Source: an uncultured Dorea sp.
GTDB taxonomy: Bacteria > Bacillota > Clostridia > Lachnospirales > Lachnospiraceae
Direction of reading: 5' to 3'
NCBI GenBank assembly: GCA_947652615.1
Contig: CANTDX010000014.1
Span: 1 to 61,341 of the forward strand
DNA: 61,341 bases
Positions 26,174-35,887 of this stretch are shown here, piece by piece (the stretch's first letter is position 1; every line of letters starts with the position of its first letter). A program made the position numbers and the translations under genes. The notes beneath the pieces are model-generated. The model saw only the letters and a list, made by a program, of their open reading frames with translations. It did no database searches and had not been told where the DNA came from.

Positions 26174-27331
26174 CTATGATCCATTCTTATCCCGCTGATA
26201 TCCCGCCTCCAGCTTAAGAGCAAGCCACCGCCCGCAGGCGCTTAGGTCTTCCTCTGTAAATCCGCTGGTCTTACTGCAGGTGCTTTGAAGGATCGAGGAA
26301 GATTCATCCTTGTTGGACAGATTCCATGCCACATAACTCACACCGTATTGATCCATCAGTTCCACCCACTGGTCTGCCTGGGCCTCGTCGACCGCGCCGT
26401 TCCCGCTGGCATCACAGATGCCGTATTCCGTCACGAACACCGGCAGGCCGCCGTCGATCGCCGCCGCCATCTTATCCCGCAGATCCTCCTTATGAGTCGC
26501 CGCATAGAAATGAAGCGTGTACATGATATTGTCATACCCGGTAATGGGATCAGCTGCCGCCTGGTCTACGAACTGGGACCAGTTGGGCGTTCCTACTATG
26601 ATGACCGCGTCCGCGTCATTTGCACGGATCACAGGGATCACTTTCTGTGCGTATGACTTGATCTCGCCCCAGCTTGTACTGCCGTTCGGCTCATTGCAGA
26701 TCTCATATAAGATGTGATCCGCATCCGCGAATTCCAAAGACATCTCCCCAAAGAACTCTTTCGCCTCGTTCACATGCGTATTGGGATTGGAATCTGACAA
26801 GATGTGCCAGTCAACGATCACATACATATCCTGGTCAGCCGCATATTTCACGCCGCTTCGAATCAGGCCTTTCAGATACTCCTTATCCCCGTCCGTGCAG
26901 TATCCCCCGTACTCTGCCGTATACATGGCAAGCCGGACCACATTCGCCTTCCAATTCTCATGAATCTCTTTAAAACATGCGTCATTGATATAGTCCGGGA
27001 ACCACGCCATACCATGCGTACTGATCCCCCGAAGCTGTACCGGTTCCTGATTCTCTCCCATCAGCCTGGTACCTTCCACATGGAGGGCGCCGGTAATCGA
27101 CGGAGCGGCCATTCCCTTCGCCGCTTCTTCCTTCTCTTCCGGTTCCGCTTCCGGCCCTTCTTCCTTCTCCTTTACTTCCGATTTCTCTGCTTCTTCCTTC
27201 TCCTGCCCGGTCTCTTTAGCAATGATCTGATTTTCCTGGTCTTTCTCTTCCTGCCCGCCGCAGCCGGTCACAGAAGATACTGCCAGGATGAGTATAAGCA
27301 GACCGGCCAATACTGACATTCTCTTCTTCAT
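26174..27331 (-). CDS. Glycoside hydrolase family 5 endoglucanase-type lipoprotein (385 aa)
   Basis: A surface enzyme expected to cut beta-1,4-glucans or related polymers outside the cell. The signal peptide ends in a lipobox SVTGC (Cys24), and a very acidic Glu/Lys/Pro linker spans about 26-72. The catalytic domain (about 80-380) has the acid/base Glu214 in YEICNEPNG and the nucleophile Glu302 in FVTEYGICD, with the conserved HFYAATH between them, as in subfamily GH5_2 cellulases. No carbohydrate-binding module is present. A promoter lies at 27369-27397. Confidence 0.9.
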   Translation of the reverse strand: MKKRMSVLAGLLILILAVSSVTGCGGQEEKDQENQIIAKETGQEKEEAEKSEVKEKEEGPEAEPEEKEEAAKGMAAPSITGALHVEGTRLMGENQEPVQLRGISTHGMAWFPDYINDACFKEIHENWKANVVRLAMYTAEYGGYCTDGDKEYLKGLIRSGVKYAADQDMYVIVDWHILSDSNPNTHVNEAKEFFGEMSLEFADADHILYEICNEPNGSTSWGEIKSYAQKVIPVIRANDADAVIIVGTPNWSQFVDQAAADPITGYDNIMYTLHFYAATHKEDLRDKMAAAIDGGLPVFVTEYGICDASGNGAVDEAQADQWVELMDQYGVSYVAWNLSNKDESSSILQSTCSKTSGFTEEDLSACGRWLALKLEAGYQRDKNGS

Positions 27332-27368
27332 AATCCTTTCACCTCTTCCTTAGACGGTTTCCTTTATC

Positions 27369-27397
27369 AGTGTACTGCATCCGGGATTCCTTGTCAA
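27369..27397 (-). promoter_or_regulatory. Candidate promoter of the GH5-nfo-trmO unit
   Basis: On the minus strand, TTGACA (27397-27392) and TACACT (27374-27369) are separated by 17 bases. The start of the lipoprotein lies about 38 bases downstream. The rest of the 250-base spacer to glgX shows no gene; toward glgX there is only an A+T-rich stretch around 27520-27535 and a strong AGGAGG site. Confidence 0.55.
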
Positions 27398-27581
27398 TCT
27401 GACGCGATACCCGCAAGTGCTGCTTTGCTGGCTTGGATACCGCGCAGCGGGGTGCATGGCTCCATGAATAATAACGATTGTCCTACATCCCCTTGTCAAG
27501 AGGGTGGAAAATGCCGATATATATAATATATTGACATTTTAGAGGCATAATTCCCGGAAATGTCTATTCAGGAGGTAAAAG

Positions 27582-29717
27582 ATGAACAATAAGGAACCAT
27601 TGGCAACAACGCAGACCACACCTCAGACGAAAGCGGAAAGCATGATTGATAAACTAAATCTTCCCCGTACCATACATATGGTTCCGCTGGATATCATCAG
27701 CGGTTTTGAAGTACGGCCCGGATTCTATGAGATCAACGGCGCTACGGCGATTCCTGGAGGTGTTAATTTTACCGTATATTCTCACGGGGCTACTTCTATT
27801 GAACTGCTTCTGTTTCACCGGACCGAGGAGAAACCCTTTGCCGTTCTGCCATTCCCTGACCACTACCGGATCGGTAATGTATATTCTATGATCGTGTTCA
27901 AGCTGAACATCGAAGATTTCGAGTATGCCTACCGGGTAGACGGCCCCTACGACCCCAAGAAAGGCCTGATATTCAATAAGAACAAATACCTTCTGGATCC
28001 TTATGCCAGAGCTGTCACAGGTCAGAGCCAGTGGGGCGATACCTCTCCCCGGGGACAACACTACAAAGCCCGCGTCGTGAAGGATGATTTCGACTGGGGT
28101 AATATGCAGATGCCCCGGCTTAACACAGAGGATCTTATCATCTATGAAGTACATGTAAGAGGATTCACCAAGCACGGTTCCTCCGGCGTAGAGCATCCCG
28201 GAACCTTCGCCGGGCTTCTGGAGAAGCTTCCTCATCTTCTGGAGCTGGGTGTCAATGTTGTGGAACTGATGCCGATCTTCGAGTTCGACGAGATGCAGGA
28301 TTACCGGGAAGTTGACGGCGAGAAGCTCTATAATTACTGGGGCTACAATACGGTAAGCTTCTTTGCCCCCAACACCAGCTATTCCGCGGGCAAAGAATAT
28401 AACAGAGAAGGCAACGAATTAAAGCACTTGATCCAGGTCTTCAACCAGCACGGGATCGAGGTCTATCTGGATGTGGTATTGAATCACACGGCAGAAGGCA
28501 ACGAGCAGGGACCGTTCTTCTCCTTCAAGGGATTTGACAACAATATCTATTATCTGCTGACACCGGAAGGCTATTATTATAATTTCAGCGGGTGCGGCAA
28601 TTCCCTGAACTGCAACCATCCTATCGTGCGCCAGATGATCCTGGACTGCCTGCGCTACTGGGTCAACACTTACCGCGTCAACGGCTTCCGATTCGACCTT
28701 GCCTCCATCCTCGGGCGCAATGAAGACGGTTCTCCCATGAACAAACCGCCTCTTCTGCAGGCTCTTGCCTTCGACCCGATCTTAGGAGACGTGAAGCTGA
28801 TCGCCGAAGCATGGGACGCCGACGGCCTCTACCAGGTCGGCTCCTTCCCGTCCTGGAACCGCTGGGCAGAATGGAACGGAAGATACCGTGATGATATGCG
28901 CAGATACCTGAAAGGCGATGAAGGCATGGCCCAGGCGGCAGCCCTTCGGATCGGAGGTTCCCGTGATATCTATGAGCCGAGCACCCGGACGAATGCTTCT
29001 GTTAATTTTATCACCTGCCATGACGGTTTTACTCTGAATGACCTGTTCTCATACAACACGAAACACAATGAGAAAAACGGCTGGAATAATACTGACGGCG
29101 CCAACGACAACAATAGCTGGAACTGCGGAATTGAAGGCGATACCGACAATCCGGATGTCCTGGCTCTCAGAAGGCGGATGATGCGCAATGCATTCGCACT
29201 CCTTATGTGCAGCCGGGGTATCCCTATGTTCCTCGCCGGAGATGAATTCTGCAACACCCAGTTCGGCAATAACAATGCATACTGCCAGGATAATATTACT
29301 TCCTGGCTGGATTGGAGCCTGCTTGAGAAGAATCGGGATATGTTCGAATTCTTCAAATATATGATCCATTTCCGCAAATCCTACCGTATACTGCGCACCA
29401 ACATAAGCAACGGCGCCTGTGGTTTTCCGGATGTGAGCTTCCATGGCACGGCTCCATGGTGCAGCAAATTCGCCGACTATGACAGGTACGTGGGCGTTAT
29501 GTTCTCCGGTCAGGAACAGAGTTCCGGCCCGCAGGCCATCTATGTTGCCTCCAATGCTTACTGGGAAGACGTATATGTGACTCTGCCCAAACTTCCGGCC
29601 TCCATGTGCTGGCAGATCGCCGTGGATACCTGGGAAGAACATCAGGAAATGCGCCCGCTGAACGGGGAGCAGATTATGATCCATGCACGAAGCATCGTTG
29701 TAGTGGTGGGAGAATAA
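27582..29717 (+). CDS. glgX: Glycogen debranching enzyme, GlgX/isoamylase type (711 aa)
   Basis: Hydrolyses alpha-1,6 branches of glycogen or its limit dextrins. The N-terminal CBM48-like domain (about 45-150) is followed by a GH13 barrel: YLDVVLNHTAEG, the nucleophile Asp372 in NGFRFDLAS, the acid/base Glu409 in LIAEAWDADG and Asp481 in ITCHDGFTLND. The first 40 residues extend beyond the usual start. It is a single-gene unit, reading toward nfnB with a 42-base palindrome between. Confidence 0.93.
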   Translation: MNNKEPLATTQTTPQTKAESMIDKLNLPRTIHMVPLDIISGFEVRPGFYEINGATAIPGGVNFTVYSHGATSIELLLFHRTEEKPFAVLPFPDHYRIGNVYSMIVFKLNIEDFEYAYRVDGPYDPKKGLIFNKNKYLLDPYARAVTGQSQWGDTSPRGQHYKARVVKDDFDWGNMQMPRLNTEDLIIYEVHVRGFTKHGSSGVEHPGTFAGLLEKLPHLLELGVNVVELMPIFEFDEMQDYREVDGEKLYNYWGYNTVSFFAPNTSYSAGKEYNREGNELKHLIQVFNQHGIEVYLDVVLNHTAEGNEQGPFFSFKGFDNNIYYLLTPEGYYYNFSGCGNSLNCNHPIVRQMILDCLRYWVNTYRVNGFRFDLASILGRNEDGSPMNKPPLLQALAFDPILGDVKLIAEAWDADGLYQVGSFPSWNRWAEWNGRYRDDMRRYLKGDEGMAQAAALRIGGSRDIYEPSTRTNASVNFITCHDGFTLNDLFSYNTKHNEKNGWNNTDGANDNNSWNCGIEGDTDNPDVLALRRRMMRNAFALLMCSRGIPMFLAGDEFCNTQFGNNNAYCQDNITSWLDWSLLEKNRDMFEFFKYMIHFRKSYRILRTNISNGACGFPDVSFHGTAPWCSKFADYDRYVGVMFSGQEQSSGPQAIYVASNAYWEDVYVTLPKLPASMCWQIAVDTWEEHQEMRPLNGEQIMIHARSIVVVVGE

Positions 29718-29735
29718 AAACGGATATTAAAACGC

Positions 29736-29777
29736 AATTTGGGACGTAGTAAACTTAAGTTTACTACGTCCCAAATT
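29736..29777. terminator. Perfect 42-bp palindrome between convergent glgX and nfnB
   Basis: Two 21-base arms, starting AATTTGGGACGTAGTAAAC on the left, are exactly complementary with no unpaired loop base. It lies between two convergent genes, so it probably acts as a bidirectional terminator, although the T-run is only three bases. Similar GGGACGTAGTAAA palindromes may be dispersed in related genomes (recollection, not checked). Confidence 0.7.
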
Positions 29778-29783
29778 ATAACA

Positions 29784-31169
29784 TTATTTGCTCAGTAATT
29801 CATGTATCCCCTTCGCTCCGGCCTTGCCCGCGCCCATAGCCAGGATTACCGTCGCCGCGCCTGTCACGGCGTCGCCGCCTGCGAATACCGCAGCCTTGGA
29901 AGTCTGTCCGTTCTCTTCCTCTGCAACGATACATTTTCTCCTGTTCGTCTCAAGTCCCTTGGTCGTAGACGCAATCAACGGATTCGGGGAAGTTCCAAGA
30001 GACATGATCACCGTGTCAAGCTCGATCTCGTACTCAGATCCCTCGATCTCTACCGGACGTCTTCTTCCGGATGCATCCGGCTCTCCAAGCTCCATCTTGA
30101 TCACCTTCATGCCCTTGACCCATCCGTTGTCGTCCACAAGAATCTCCTTCGGATTGGTCAGCAGGTCGAAGATAACGCCCTCTTCCTTCGCATGATGCAC
30201 CTCTTCTACTCTGGCAGGAAGCTCCGCTTCACTGCGGCGGTATACGATATGTACCTCCGCGCCGAGACGAAGCGCGGTTCTTGCAGCATCCATAGCTACG
30301 TTGCCGCCGCCTACTACAGCGACCTTCTTGCCTGCCACGATCGGAGTATCATAAGAATCGTCGAACGCTTTCATCAGATTGCTTCTCGTCAGGTACTCAT
30401 TGGCAGAGAATACACCGTTAGCCGTCTCTCCCGGGATACCCATGAACATCGGAAGTCCTGCGCCGGAACCGATAAATACCGCCTCAAACTCTTCCTCTTC
30501 CATCAACTGATCTATAGTTGTAGACTTGCCGATCACAACGTTCGTCTCAAACTTAACGCCTAATTCCTTAACCTTCTCGATCTCTTTCTTAACAACCTTG
30601 TGCTTCGGAAGACGGAACTCAGGGATACCATATACCAGTACGCCTCCAAGCTCATGAAGAGCCTCGAATACAGTCACCTCATAACCCAACTTCGCCAGAT
30701 CTCCCGCACAGGTAAGACCGGACGGACCGGAACCGATGACTGCAACCTTGTGTCCGTTCGTCTTCTCAGCCTTAACAGGCTTAATATCATGCTCCAAAGC
30801 ATAATCCGCAACGAATCTCTCCAGCTTACCGATAGATACCGGATCACCCTTGATACCGCGGATACACTTGCACTCACACTGCGACTCCTGCGGGCATACA
30901 CGGCCGCAGATAGCCGGAAGAGCTGATGACTCGCCGATCACCTTATAAGCCTCCTCAATATTGCCTTCCTTCACCTGGGAAATGAATCCGGGAATATTGA
31001 TCGCTACCGGACATCCTTCGATACACTTGGCATTCTTACAGTTCAGGCAGCGAGTTGCCTCCTCCATTGCCTCTTCCTTATTATATCCATAACAAACTTC
31101 CTCGAAGTTAGTTGCTCTCTCCTTCGCGTCCTGCTCTCTTACAGGAACTCTCTTTAATACATCAGCCAT
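29784..31169 (-). CDS. nfnB: NADPH-binding large subunit of NfnAB / GltD-type glutamate synthase small subunit (461 aa)
   Basis: A flavoprotein with two FADs and N-terminal cysteine clusters (CLNCKNAKCIEGCPV at about 41-55 and CGRVCPQESQCECKC at about 88-102) that hold 4Fe-4S centres. The dinucleotide-binding loops VIGSGPSGLTCAGDLAKLGY and VVGGGNVAMDAARTAL follow. Next to an FAD/2Fe-2S partner it most likely forms NADH-dependent reduced ferredoxin:NADP+ oxidoreductase, which makes NADPH by electron bifurcation in anaerobes. It starts in TAATG, overlapping the partner's stop codon by one base. Annotation as gltA/gltD is the alternative; no large glutamate synthase subunit is in the window. Confidence 0.88.
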   Translation of the reverse strand: MADVLKRVPVREQDAKERATNFEEVCYGYNKEEAMEEATRCLNCKNAKCIEGCPVAINIPGFISQVKEGNIEEAYKVIGESSALPAICGRVCPQESQCECKCIRGIKGDPVSIGKLERFVADYALEHDIKPVKAEKTNGHKVAVIGSGPSGLTCAGDLAKLGYEVTVFEALHELGGVLVYGIPEFRLPKHKVVKKEIEKVKELGVKFETNVVIGKSTTIDQLMEEEEFEAVFIGSGAGLPMFMGIPGETANGVFSANEYLTRSNLMKAFDDSYDTPIVAGKKVAVVGGGNVAMDAARTALRLGAEVHIVYRRSEAELPARVEEVHHAKEEGVIFDLLTNPKEILVDDNGWVKGMKVIKMELGEPDASGRRRPVEIEGSEYEIELDTVIMSLGTSPNPLIASTTKGLETNRRKCIVAEEENGQTSKAAVFAGGDAVTGAATVILAMGAGKAGAKGIHELLSK

Positions 31170-32056
31170 TAATTGTCACCTCCGCAATTGCCGCATCCAC
31201 CATGATGGGTGTCGCCTTCTTGTACTTTCAGGATCGCACGTCCTTCCTCTGTCCTGTACATCTGCTGTCTCTTCATCGCATTGTCAAAGTCTACAAGATG
31301 TCCGTCGAACTCAGGTCCGTCTACGCACGCAAACTTCACCTCGCCGCCTACGATCACACGGCAGGCGCCGCACATACCAGTACCGTCAACCATGATCGGG
31401 TTCATGCTGACAATCGTAGGAATCTCCAGTTTCTTGGTAAGAAGACAGGTAAACTTCATCATGATCATCGGTCCGATCGCTACACAGACGTCATACTTGT
31501 TGCCCTCTTCCACCAGCTTCTCGATCTTGGTCGTAACCATACCTGCATGGCCGTATGTACCGTCGTCCGTGCATGGATAGTAGTTGCCCGCAACCGCTTC
31601 CATCTCCTTCTCCAGGATCAGCATATCCTTGGTCTTGGAACCAACGATCACATCTACATCAATTCCGTGCTCCTTAAGCCACTTCACCTGCGGATATACA
31701 GGCGCCGCACCGACACCGCCTGCTACGAAAAGCATCTTCTTATTCTTAAGGCTCTCAATATCCTCTTCTACAAATTCAGACGGACATCCCAAAGGTCCGA
31801 TAAAATCGCGGAAGGAATCCCCTGCCTGCATCTTGGCCATCTTCATTGTAGACGCACCGACCTCCTGGAACACGATCGTGATGGTTCCGGCCTCCCTGTC
31901 ATAATCACAGATCGTAAGAGGAATCCTCTCACCCTTCTCATCCATCTTCACGATCACAAACTGCCCCGGCTCGCAATGCTTGGCTACTCGCGGCGCTTCT
32001 ACGTCCATAAGATAAATCTTATCAGCCAGTTTCTCGGCTTTCAATATCTTGTACAT
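31169..32056 (-). CDS. nfnA: NfnA-type FAD and 2Fe-2S subunit (295 aa)
   Basis: A PyrK-like ferredoxin-NADP reductase domain (RIPLTICDYD for FAD binding, LFVAGGVGAAPVYPQ for NAD binding) with C-terminal cysteines GMCGACRVIVGGEVKFACVD that hold a 2Fe-2S centre, plus CGNCGGDN at the end. It pairs with nfnB by a one-base overlap. In NfnAB it takes electrons from NADH; alternative names are sulfide dehydrogenase subunit or SudB. Confidence 0.88.
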   Translation of the reverse strand: MYKILKAEKLADKIYLMDVEAPRVAKHCEPGQFVIVKMDEKGERIPLTICDYDREAGTITIVFQEVGASTMKMAKMQAGDSFRDFIGPLGCPSEFVEEDIESLKNKKMLFVAGGVGAAPVYPQVKWLKEHGIDVDVIVGSKTKDMLILEKEMEAVAGNYYPCTDDGTYGHAGMVTTKIEKLVEEGNKYDVCVAIGPMIMMKFTCLLTKKLEIPTIVSMNPIMVDGTGMCGACRVIVGGEVKFACVDGPEFDGHLVDFDNAMKRQQMYRTEEGRAILKVQEGDTHHGGCGNCGGDN

Positions 32057-32089
32057 CTTACGTTCCTCCTAATAATTAATGCTTCTATT

Positions 32090-32118
32090 ATAATAATGTA
32101 TCTGTGAGAAAATATCAA
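32090..32118 (-). promoter_or_regulatory. Candidate promoter of nfnAB
   Basis: On the minus strand, TTGATA (32118-32113) and TATTAT (32095-32090) are separated by 17 bases. The start codon of nfnA is about 35 bases downstream, with AGGAGGAA before it. Confidence 0.6.
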
Positions 32119-32149
32119 GTATGTTGAAAAGAAAATCGTTAAGTAAATA

Positions 32150-33739
32150 TCACACTACGGCTTCAATGAGCAGCATATCTCCAAGGATAACTTCTTTTAC
32201 CCCGATTTCTTTCTTTTTATTAAAATCAAAGCTTAACATATAGCCCTTCTTTATCCCAAAATAATCAAGATAATCCGACAATTGTCTTTCCCCCCGTTCG
32301 TTGTAGGCATTACCTCTCCATATTTTTAATTCAATGATAAATTGTTCACCTCGGTAATCGATCACCAGATCCATTCGATCACAGCTGCGAGTCTCTGCCT
32401 CCACATAGCTGTTTCCCACACCATTGATGATCGGTTTCAAAAAAAGCATAAAATAACGCCTGCCGGCATCTTCAAGAAAAGTTTCGTCGCTGTCTCCGTA
32501 AAGATAATCAAAGCTCTCCACAAATTTCTCCAGTATACGCCGTACATTCAAGTGTCCTCCGGTAATAAACTGATTTTTCTCCTGCAATCCGGCATCATAT
32601 ATTTTACTGCTTATATATTCTTCCGATATAAACCAGTTGTATAATACTGTTTCAAAGATCCGATTTGCAATAGAAACTGTTCCGTTCGTATTCTTTATAA
32701 ATCCAAACATTGCAGCAACTTCTATATAATCATTCATCGCAACATAAGGAATCGGCTTGCCCGCAAAAAGAATCTCATAACATATATCTCTTAACCGGGG
32801 ATATTCCTTCAATTTCCTTTTCAAAGATTGATACAGGGGATTCGTTTCGTTCAGCAATATCTTCATAGCTTCTAAGAATCCCTCTTTCGTCCAGACATCA
32901 CTTTTGTCAGAAAATCCTCTGTCCTTTGCAATACGTTCATCCATAAGCTTGCACAGTCTGGATACAAGATATGGATAACCGGAAGTGTAATTATATAGAA
33001 GCTGTGATATTTCTTCTATATCCATATCTGTATGGTGATCCTCTTCATACTCCTCAAGCATCCTTGCAATATCCTGCGTTGAAAAACTCATATCCACCAA
33101 GAAATCCGCCGCAATATTCCATGGGCTGTTCTCCCTGTGCTTTTCATTTGGACGAATATTTTTCTGAATATTCCGTATATCATACAGACTTGCAAGTATC
33201 ACAGACCGAAATGTAGGAGTAATATCACAGTCCAAATAGCAAGCTCTTATCTGTGCAAGGAAATCAAAAAACGCCTGTGTATTCACCGCAGTATCTACTT
33301 CATCTATGATTAGAACGATCGGTTTACTGGTTCGTTCACACCACTGGCCAAACCAGTCAAAGAGCTCTGCCATTCTGCTCTCTCTATCTCTTCCAGCTGC
33401 CATCTCCATGAGCTTTTCCCGGAAATCATCCGGTATCTCTTCCATATTCCGGAGCGCCTTACCGATCTCGCGCGCCAAACCACCTACAAAAGCTGACTCA
33501 TCGGCAAAATCCAAAAAACTCATCCTCTGAAAATCCAGACTGACAACCATATATTCCTGTTTCAAGTAGTCTGCAAGTGCTCTAAGTATCGTAGTTTTAC
33601 CGTATTGTCTCGCTTTGTGGACAGTAAAATACAATCCGGCATCTACCATCGCCTTAATCTCTTCCAGCCTCGTTCCCAGATCAACCATATAATGCTTTGC
33701 CGGTTTGCACGAACCATTTACATTAAAAATCTTTGCCAT
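32150..33739 (-). CDS. AAA-like ATPase with C-terminal PD-(D/E)XK-like domain, paralog 2 (529 aa)
   Basis: Same architecture as the protein at 1578-3158. The P-loop is ARQYGKTTIL (about 44-53), Walker B is VLIIDEVDTA, and the C-terminal nuclease-like motif runs DRMDLVIDY then FIIELKIWRG. The two proteins are clearly related along their whole length. This copy lacks the deoxyribosyltransferase-like partner. It lies between nfnAB and the capsule locus, and GGAGGG precedes its ATG. Function unknown; the active motifs look intact. Confidence 0.8.
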   Translation of the reverse strand: MAKIFNVNGSCKPAKHYMVDLGTRLEEIKAMVDAGLYFTVHKARQYGKTTILRALADYLKQEYMVVSLDFQRMSFLDFADESAFVGGLAREIGKALRNMEEIPDDFREKLMEMAAGRDRESRMAELFDWFGQWCERTSKPIVLIIDEVDTAVNTQAFFDFLAQIRACYLDCDITPTFRSVILASLYDIRNIQKNIRPNEKHRENSPWNIAADFLVDMSFSTQDIARMLEEYEEDHHTDMDIEEISQLLYNYTSGYPYLVSRLCKLMDERIAKDRGFSDKSDVWTKEGFLEAMKILLNETNPLYQSLKRKLKEYPRLRDICYEILFAGKPIPYVAMNDYIEVAAMFGFIKNTNGTVSIANRIFETVLYNWFISEEYISSKIYDAGLQEKNQFITGGHLNVRRILEKFVESFDYLYGDSDETFLEDAGRRYFMLFLKPIINGVGNSYVEAETRSCDRMDLVIDYRGEQFIIELKIWRGNAYNERGERQLSDYLDYFGIKKGYMLSFDFNKKKEIGVKEVILGDMLLIEAVV

Positions 33740-33808
33740 CTATCAGCTTCCCTCCTACAGTCTTTATATCGCCCGCAAGCGACTGCGCCTGAAAGAGTCA
33801 AACAAATA

Positions 33809-35272
33809 TTAACACCAAATAACGCTTCCAAGCACCTCCACACCGCGTTCGGCAGCCATCTTCCTCTCCTTCACGATAAACCGTGAATCTGATATTCCTC
33901 TCTTCTCCACAAACAGAATTCCATCATAATCCTCGAGTTCCCTGATGGCATCCGCCTGGAATACGATCTGAACATAGGATGACCAGGAAACCTCCGGAAT
34001 CTGTGCTGTAAGCTTCTCGCATAATCCCGCAGCGTCCTCCCTTGCCACCGTACCGGCAAGCATGATCTTCTTCTTATCTCTCTTGCCCGGCATCTTACGG
34101 ATCGCTGCCTGCACATTCGCCGCCGCTATCTTCACCTGATCCTCGCATCCAAGTCTGGCATACGCACCCTCTTCCAACCGGAAGATCCATGCATCGACAG
34201 CTCCAAACGCTCTCTTCCTGTCTGAATTACGCACCAATCCTAACATGGGCATACCGTACTCTTCCGCAAATGTCTTCGTATTGCGCAGCCGTCCGCTCAT
34301 AATATAGAGCATCATGAGAACAAAACATGCCATAAATCCGCCGAGCACTACTCCGATCACCGCATATTTTAAGGCCTCCGCAGCCGGATTCGCCAACATT
34401 GCCGCAGAACCGGCGCCTCCTGATGAACTTCCTGTCTCTTCTGTCTCCAAAGATAATACTGTATTCATCTCTGTCTGATAAGTCTGCAGATTCCGTACTG
34501 CCTCCACATAGCCTGACCGAAGAGTCGCCTGATAACTCTGTATACTGGAATCTGCCTTCTCCGACTGCACCGAAGACAACAAGCTTAATCTATGTGCCGC
34601 CAAAGTCTTCTGCAGCTTAGCAGAATACTCCTTCATTATCTCCTCCGCCTCTGAAAGATACTCTTCGCAAAGCTTTTCATCCGGCATATTGACCAGGATC
34701 TGGATCACCAGCTTCTCCGGCCGCATCATCTCATAATCTCCTAACCGATATGCTTCCCTGTCGCTGCTGTTAAATGAAACCAAATACCTCAAGTCTTCTA
34801 CAGACACCGCTTCATTCTTAGCATGCAGCTTCTCCGCCATGCTGCCGTCTGTGACAAATGTCCGATATGCCGCAACCAGGCTGTCCAACAGCTCCCCGCC
34901 GTCCACATAATAGCTCAGCGTCCCTGTCGATACATGGAACGGGTCGATCTCCATCACGATAGACTGATTCAGAAAATCCTCCTGAGCTTCCACATCCTTC
35001 TCGCATCTTGCAATGATCTGCTCATAGGATTCTACGGAACGCTCGTTGAGCGTCATAGGATCCTCTTCCTCCTCTGCCGCTTCTCCATCCTCCAACTCCA
35101 ACGCTGCTTCTTGTTTCGCCGACTGGTTGCTCCGTACTACGGACTGGTACTTGTAAGCTCCTGCCAGAATTCCCATGATAAGCATGAGTACAAGGATTCC
35201 CCGCCATTTTTCAAGGCAATAAAACATTAGGTCTACCAAACTGATCTCTCTTACTTCCTGTTGTTCATTCAT
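33809..35272 (-). CDS. Wzz/YveK-type chain-length protein with a degenerate kinase-like tail (487 aa)
   Basis: A membrane protein that controls polysaccharide length or couples export to a kinase. The first membrane segment (about 24-42) and the second (about 300-325) bracket an extracellular region of about 250 residues with a coiled-coil. The tail (about 330-487) resembles a BY-kinase or MinD-like domain, but the P-loop place reads KIMLAGTVAREDAAG, with no GKT/GKS. It is therefore probably not a kinase. It is the last gene of the capsule operon. A shorter paralog with the same ends is at 57174-57983. Confidence 0.82.
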   Translation of the reverse strand: MNEQQEVREISLVDLMFYCLEKWRGILVLMLIMGILAGAYKYQSVVRSNQSAKQEAALELEDGEAAEEEEDPMTLNERSVESYEQIIARCEKDVEAQEDFLNQSIVMEIDPFHVSTGTLSYYVDGGELLDSLVAAYRTFVTDGSMAEKLHAKNEAVSVEDLRYLVSFNSSDREAYRLGDYEMMRPEKLVIQILVNMPDEKLCEEYLSEAEEIMKEYSAKLQKTLAAHRLSLLSSVQSEKADSSIQSYQATLRSGYVEAVRNLQTYQTEMNTVLSLETEETGSSSGGAGSAAMLANPAAEALKYAVIGVVLGGFMACFVLMMLYIMSGRLRNTKTFAEEYGMPMLGLVRNSDRKRAFGAVDAWIFRLEEGAYARLGCEDQVKIAAANVQAAIRKMPGKRDKKKIMLAGTVAREDAAGLCEKLTAQIPEVSWSSYVQIVFQADAIRELEDYDGILFVEKRGISDSRFIVKERKMAAERGVEVLGSVIWC

Positions 35273-35297
35273 GATTCATTTCTTCCTCCCGTTTCTA

Positions 35298-35540
35298 TCA
35301 TTCCTTTATCCACGATTCAATATCTCCAGCTTCCTCCTCTTGAACCATGTTCCATATATACTCTGGTGATTCCGCATATAATCCTAAATTCTTATCTTGT
35401 AATAATTCATAAGTCATTGTCTTAAGCAGCTTTTTCAATGCCTCCTCTTTTGAGCATCTTTGTTCTTTGCTCATACGGTGTACCAGATAAACAGAAATAG
35501 ATTGTATTGATTTATTAATATTAACACTTGTCACACTCAT
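35298..35540 (-). CDS. Small protein, possible antitoxin-like partner (80 aa)
   Basis: Unrecognised with certainty. The C-terminal half has YELLQDKNLGLYAESPEYIW, a pattern I associate with small proteins encoded beside DUF3791 and DUF3990 proteins in Lachnospiraceae. It overlaps the 3' end of the upstream gene by four bases (ATGA), so the two form a coupled pair. There are no membrane segments. A toxin-antitoxin-like role is only a guess, since no DUF3990-type partner is seen here. Confidence 0.6.
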   Translation of the reverse strand: MSVTSVNINKSIQSISVYLVHRMSKEQRCSKEEALKKLLKTMTYELLQDKNLGLYAESPEYIWNMVQEEEAGDIESWIKE

Positions 35541-35887
35541 CCGACAATCTCCCTTCTTACTTTCTTAAATCGAAGTGTCTGAATTGCGGCACTTGTTCCA
35601 AAAAAATATTGTTTCGGCAGATTCTCCGGTTCTAAATCGCTTATCAACTGTTCTAATACTTCATCTGCATAATCAGCCTCCTTTATTGCATCTATATACA
35701 TCCTCAAATCTTCCAAAATTCCTTTTATTCCCATAGAATTATATTCTTCATAACATATAGCAATATAAGAGAGCAAATCATATTTATCCAAAATATCACT
35801 AACTTCACTATAATTAATATTCCACTGTTGCTTCATACAATTAACAATCGTTATCTGCATATTTAATATATTATCTGCCCTAGCCAT
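35537..35887 (-). CDS. DUF3791-like small protein (116 aa)
   Basis: A helical, A+T-rich protein with ITIVNCMKQQWNINYSEV followed by SDILDKYDLLSYIAICYEEY, which resembles DUF3791 proteins (a short helical domain often found next to ADP-ribosyltransferase-like DUF3990 proteins). It is coupled to the 80-residue gene by a four-base overlap. It sits inside the capsule operon region but is probably a passenger. Domain assignment is by eye and tentative. Confidence 0.55.
   Translation of the reverse strand: MARADNILNMQITIVNCMKQQWNINYSEVSDILDKYDLLSYIAICYEEYNSMGIKGILEDLRMYIDAIKEADYADEVLEQLISDLEPENLPKQYFFGTSAAIQTLRFKKVRREIVG

Noticed and set aside
31112..32107. A 331-codon plus-strand frame
   Set aside because: It is antisense to nfnA and the start of nfnB, both well supported. 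The translation is rich in His, Arg and Leu, as antisense frames in this composition often are.
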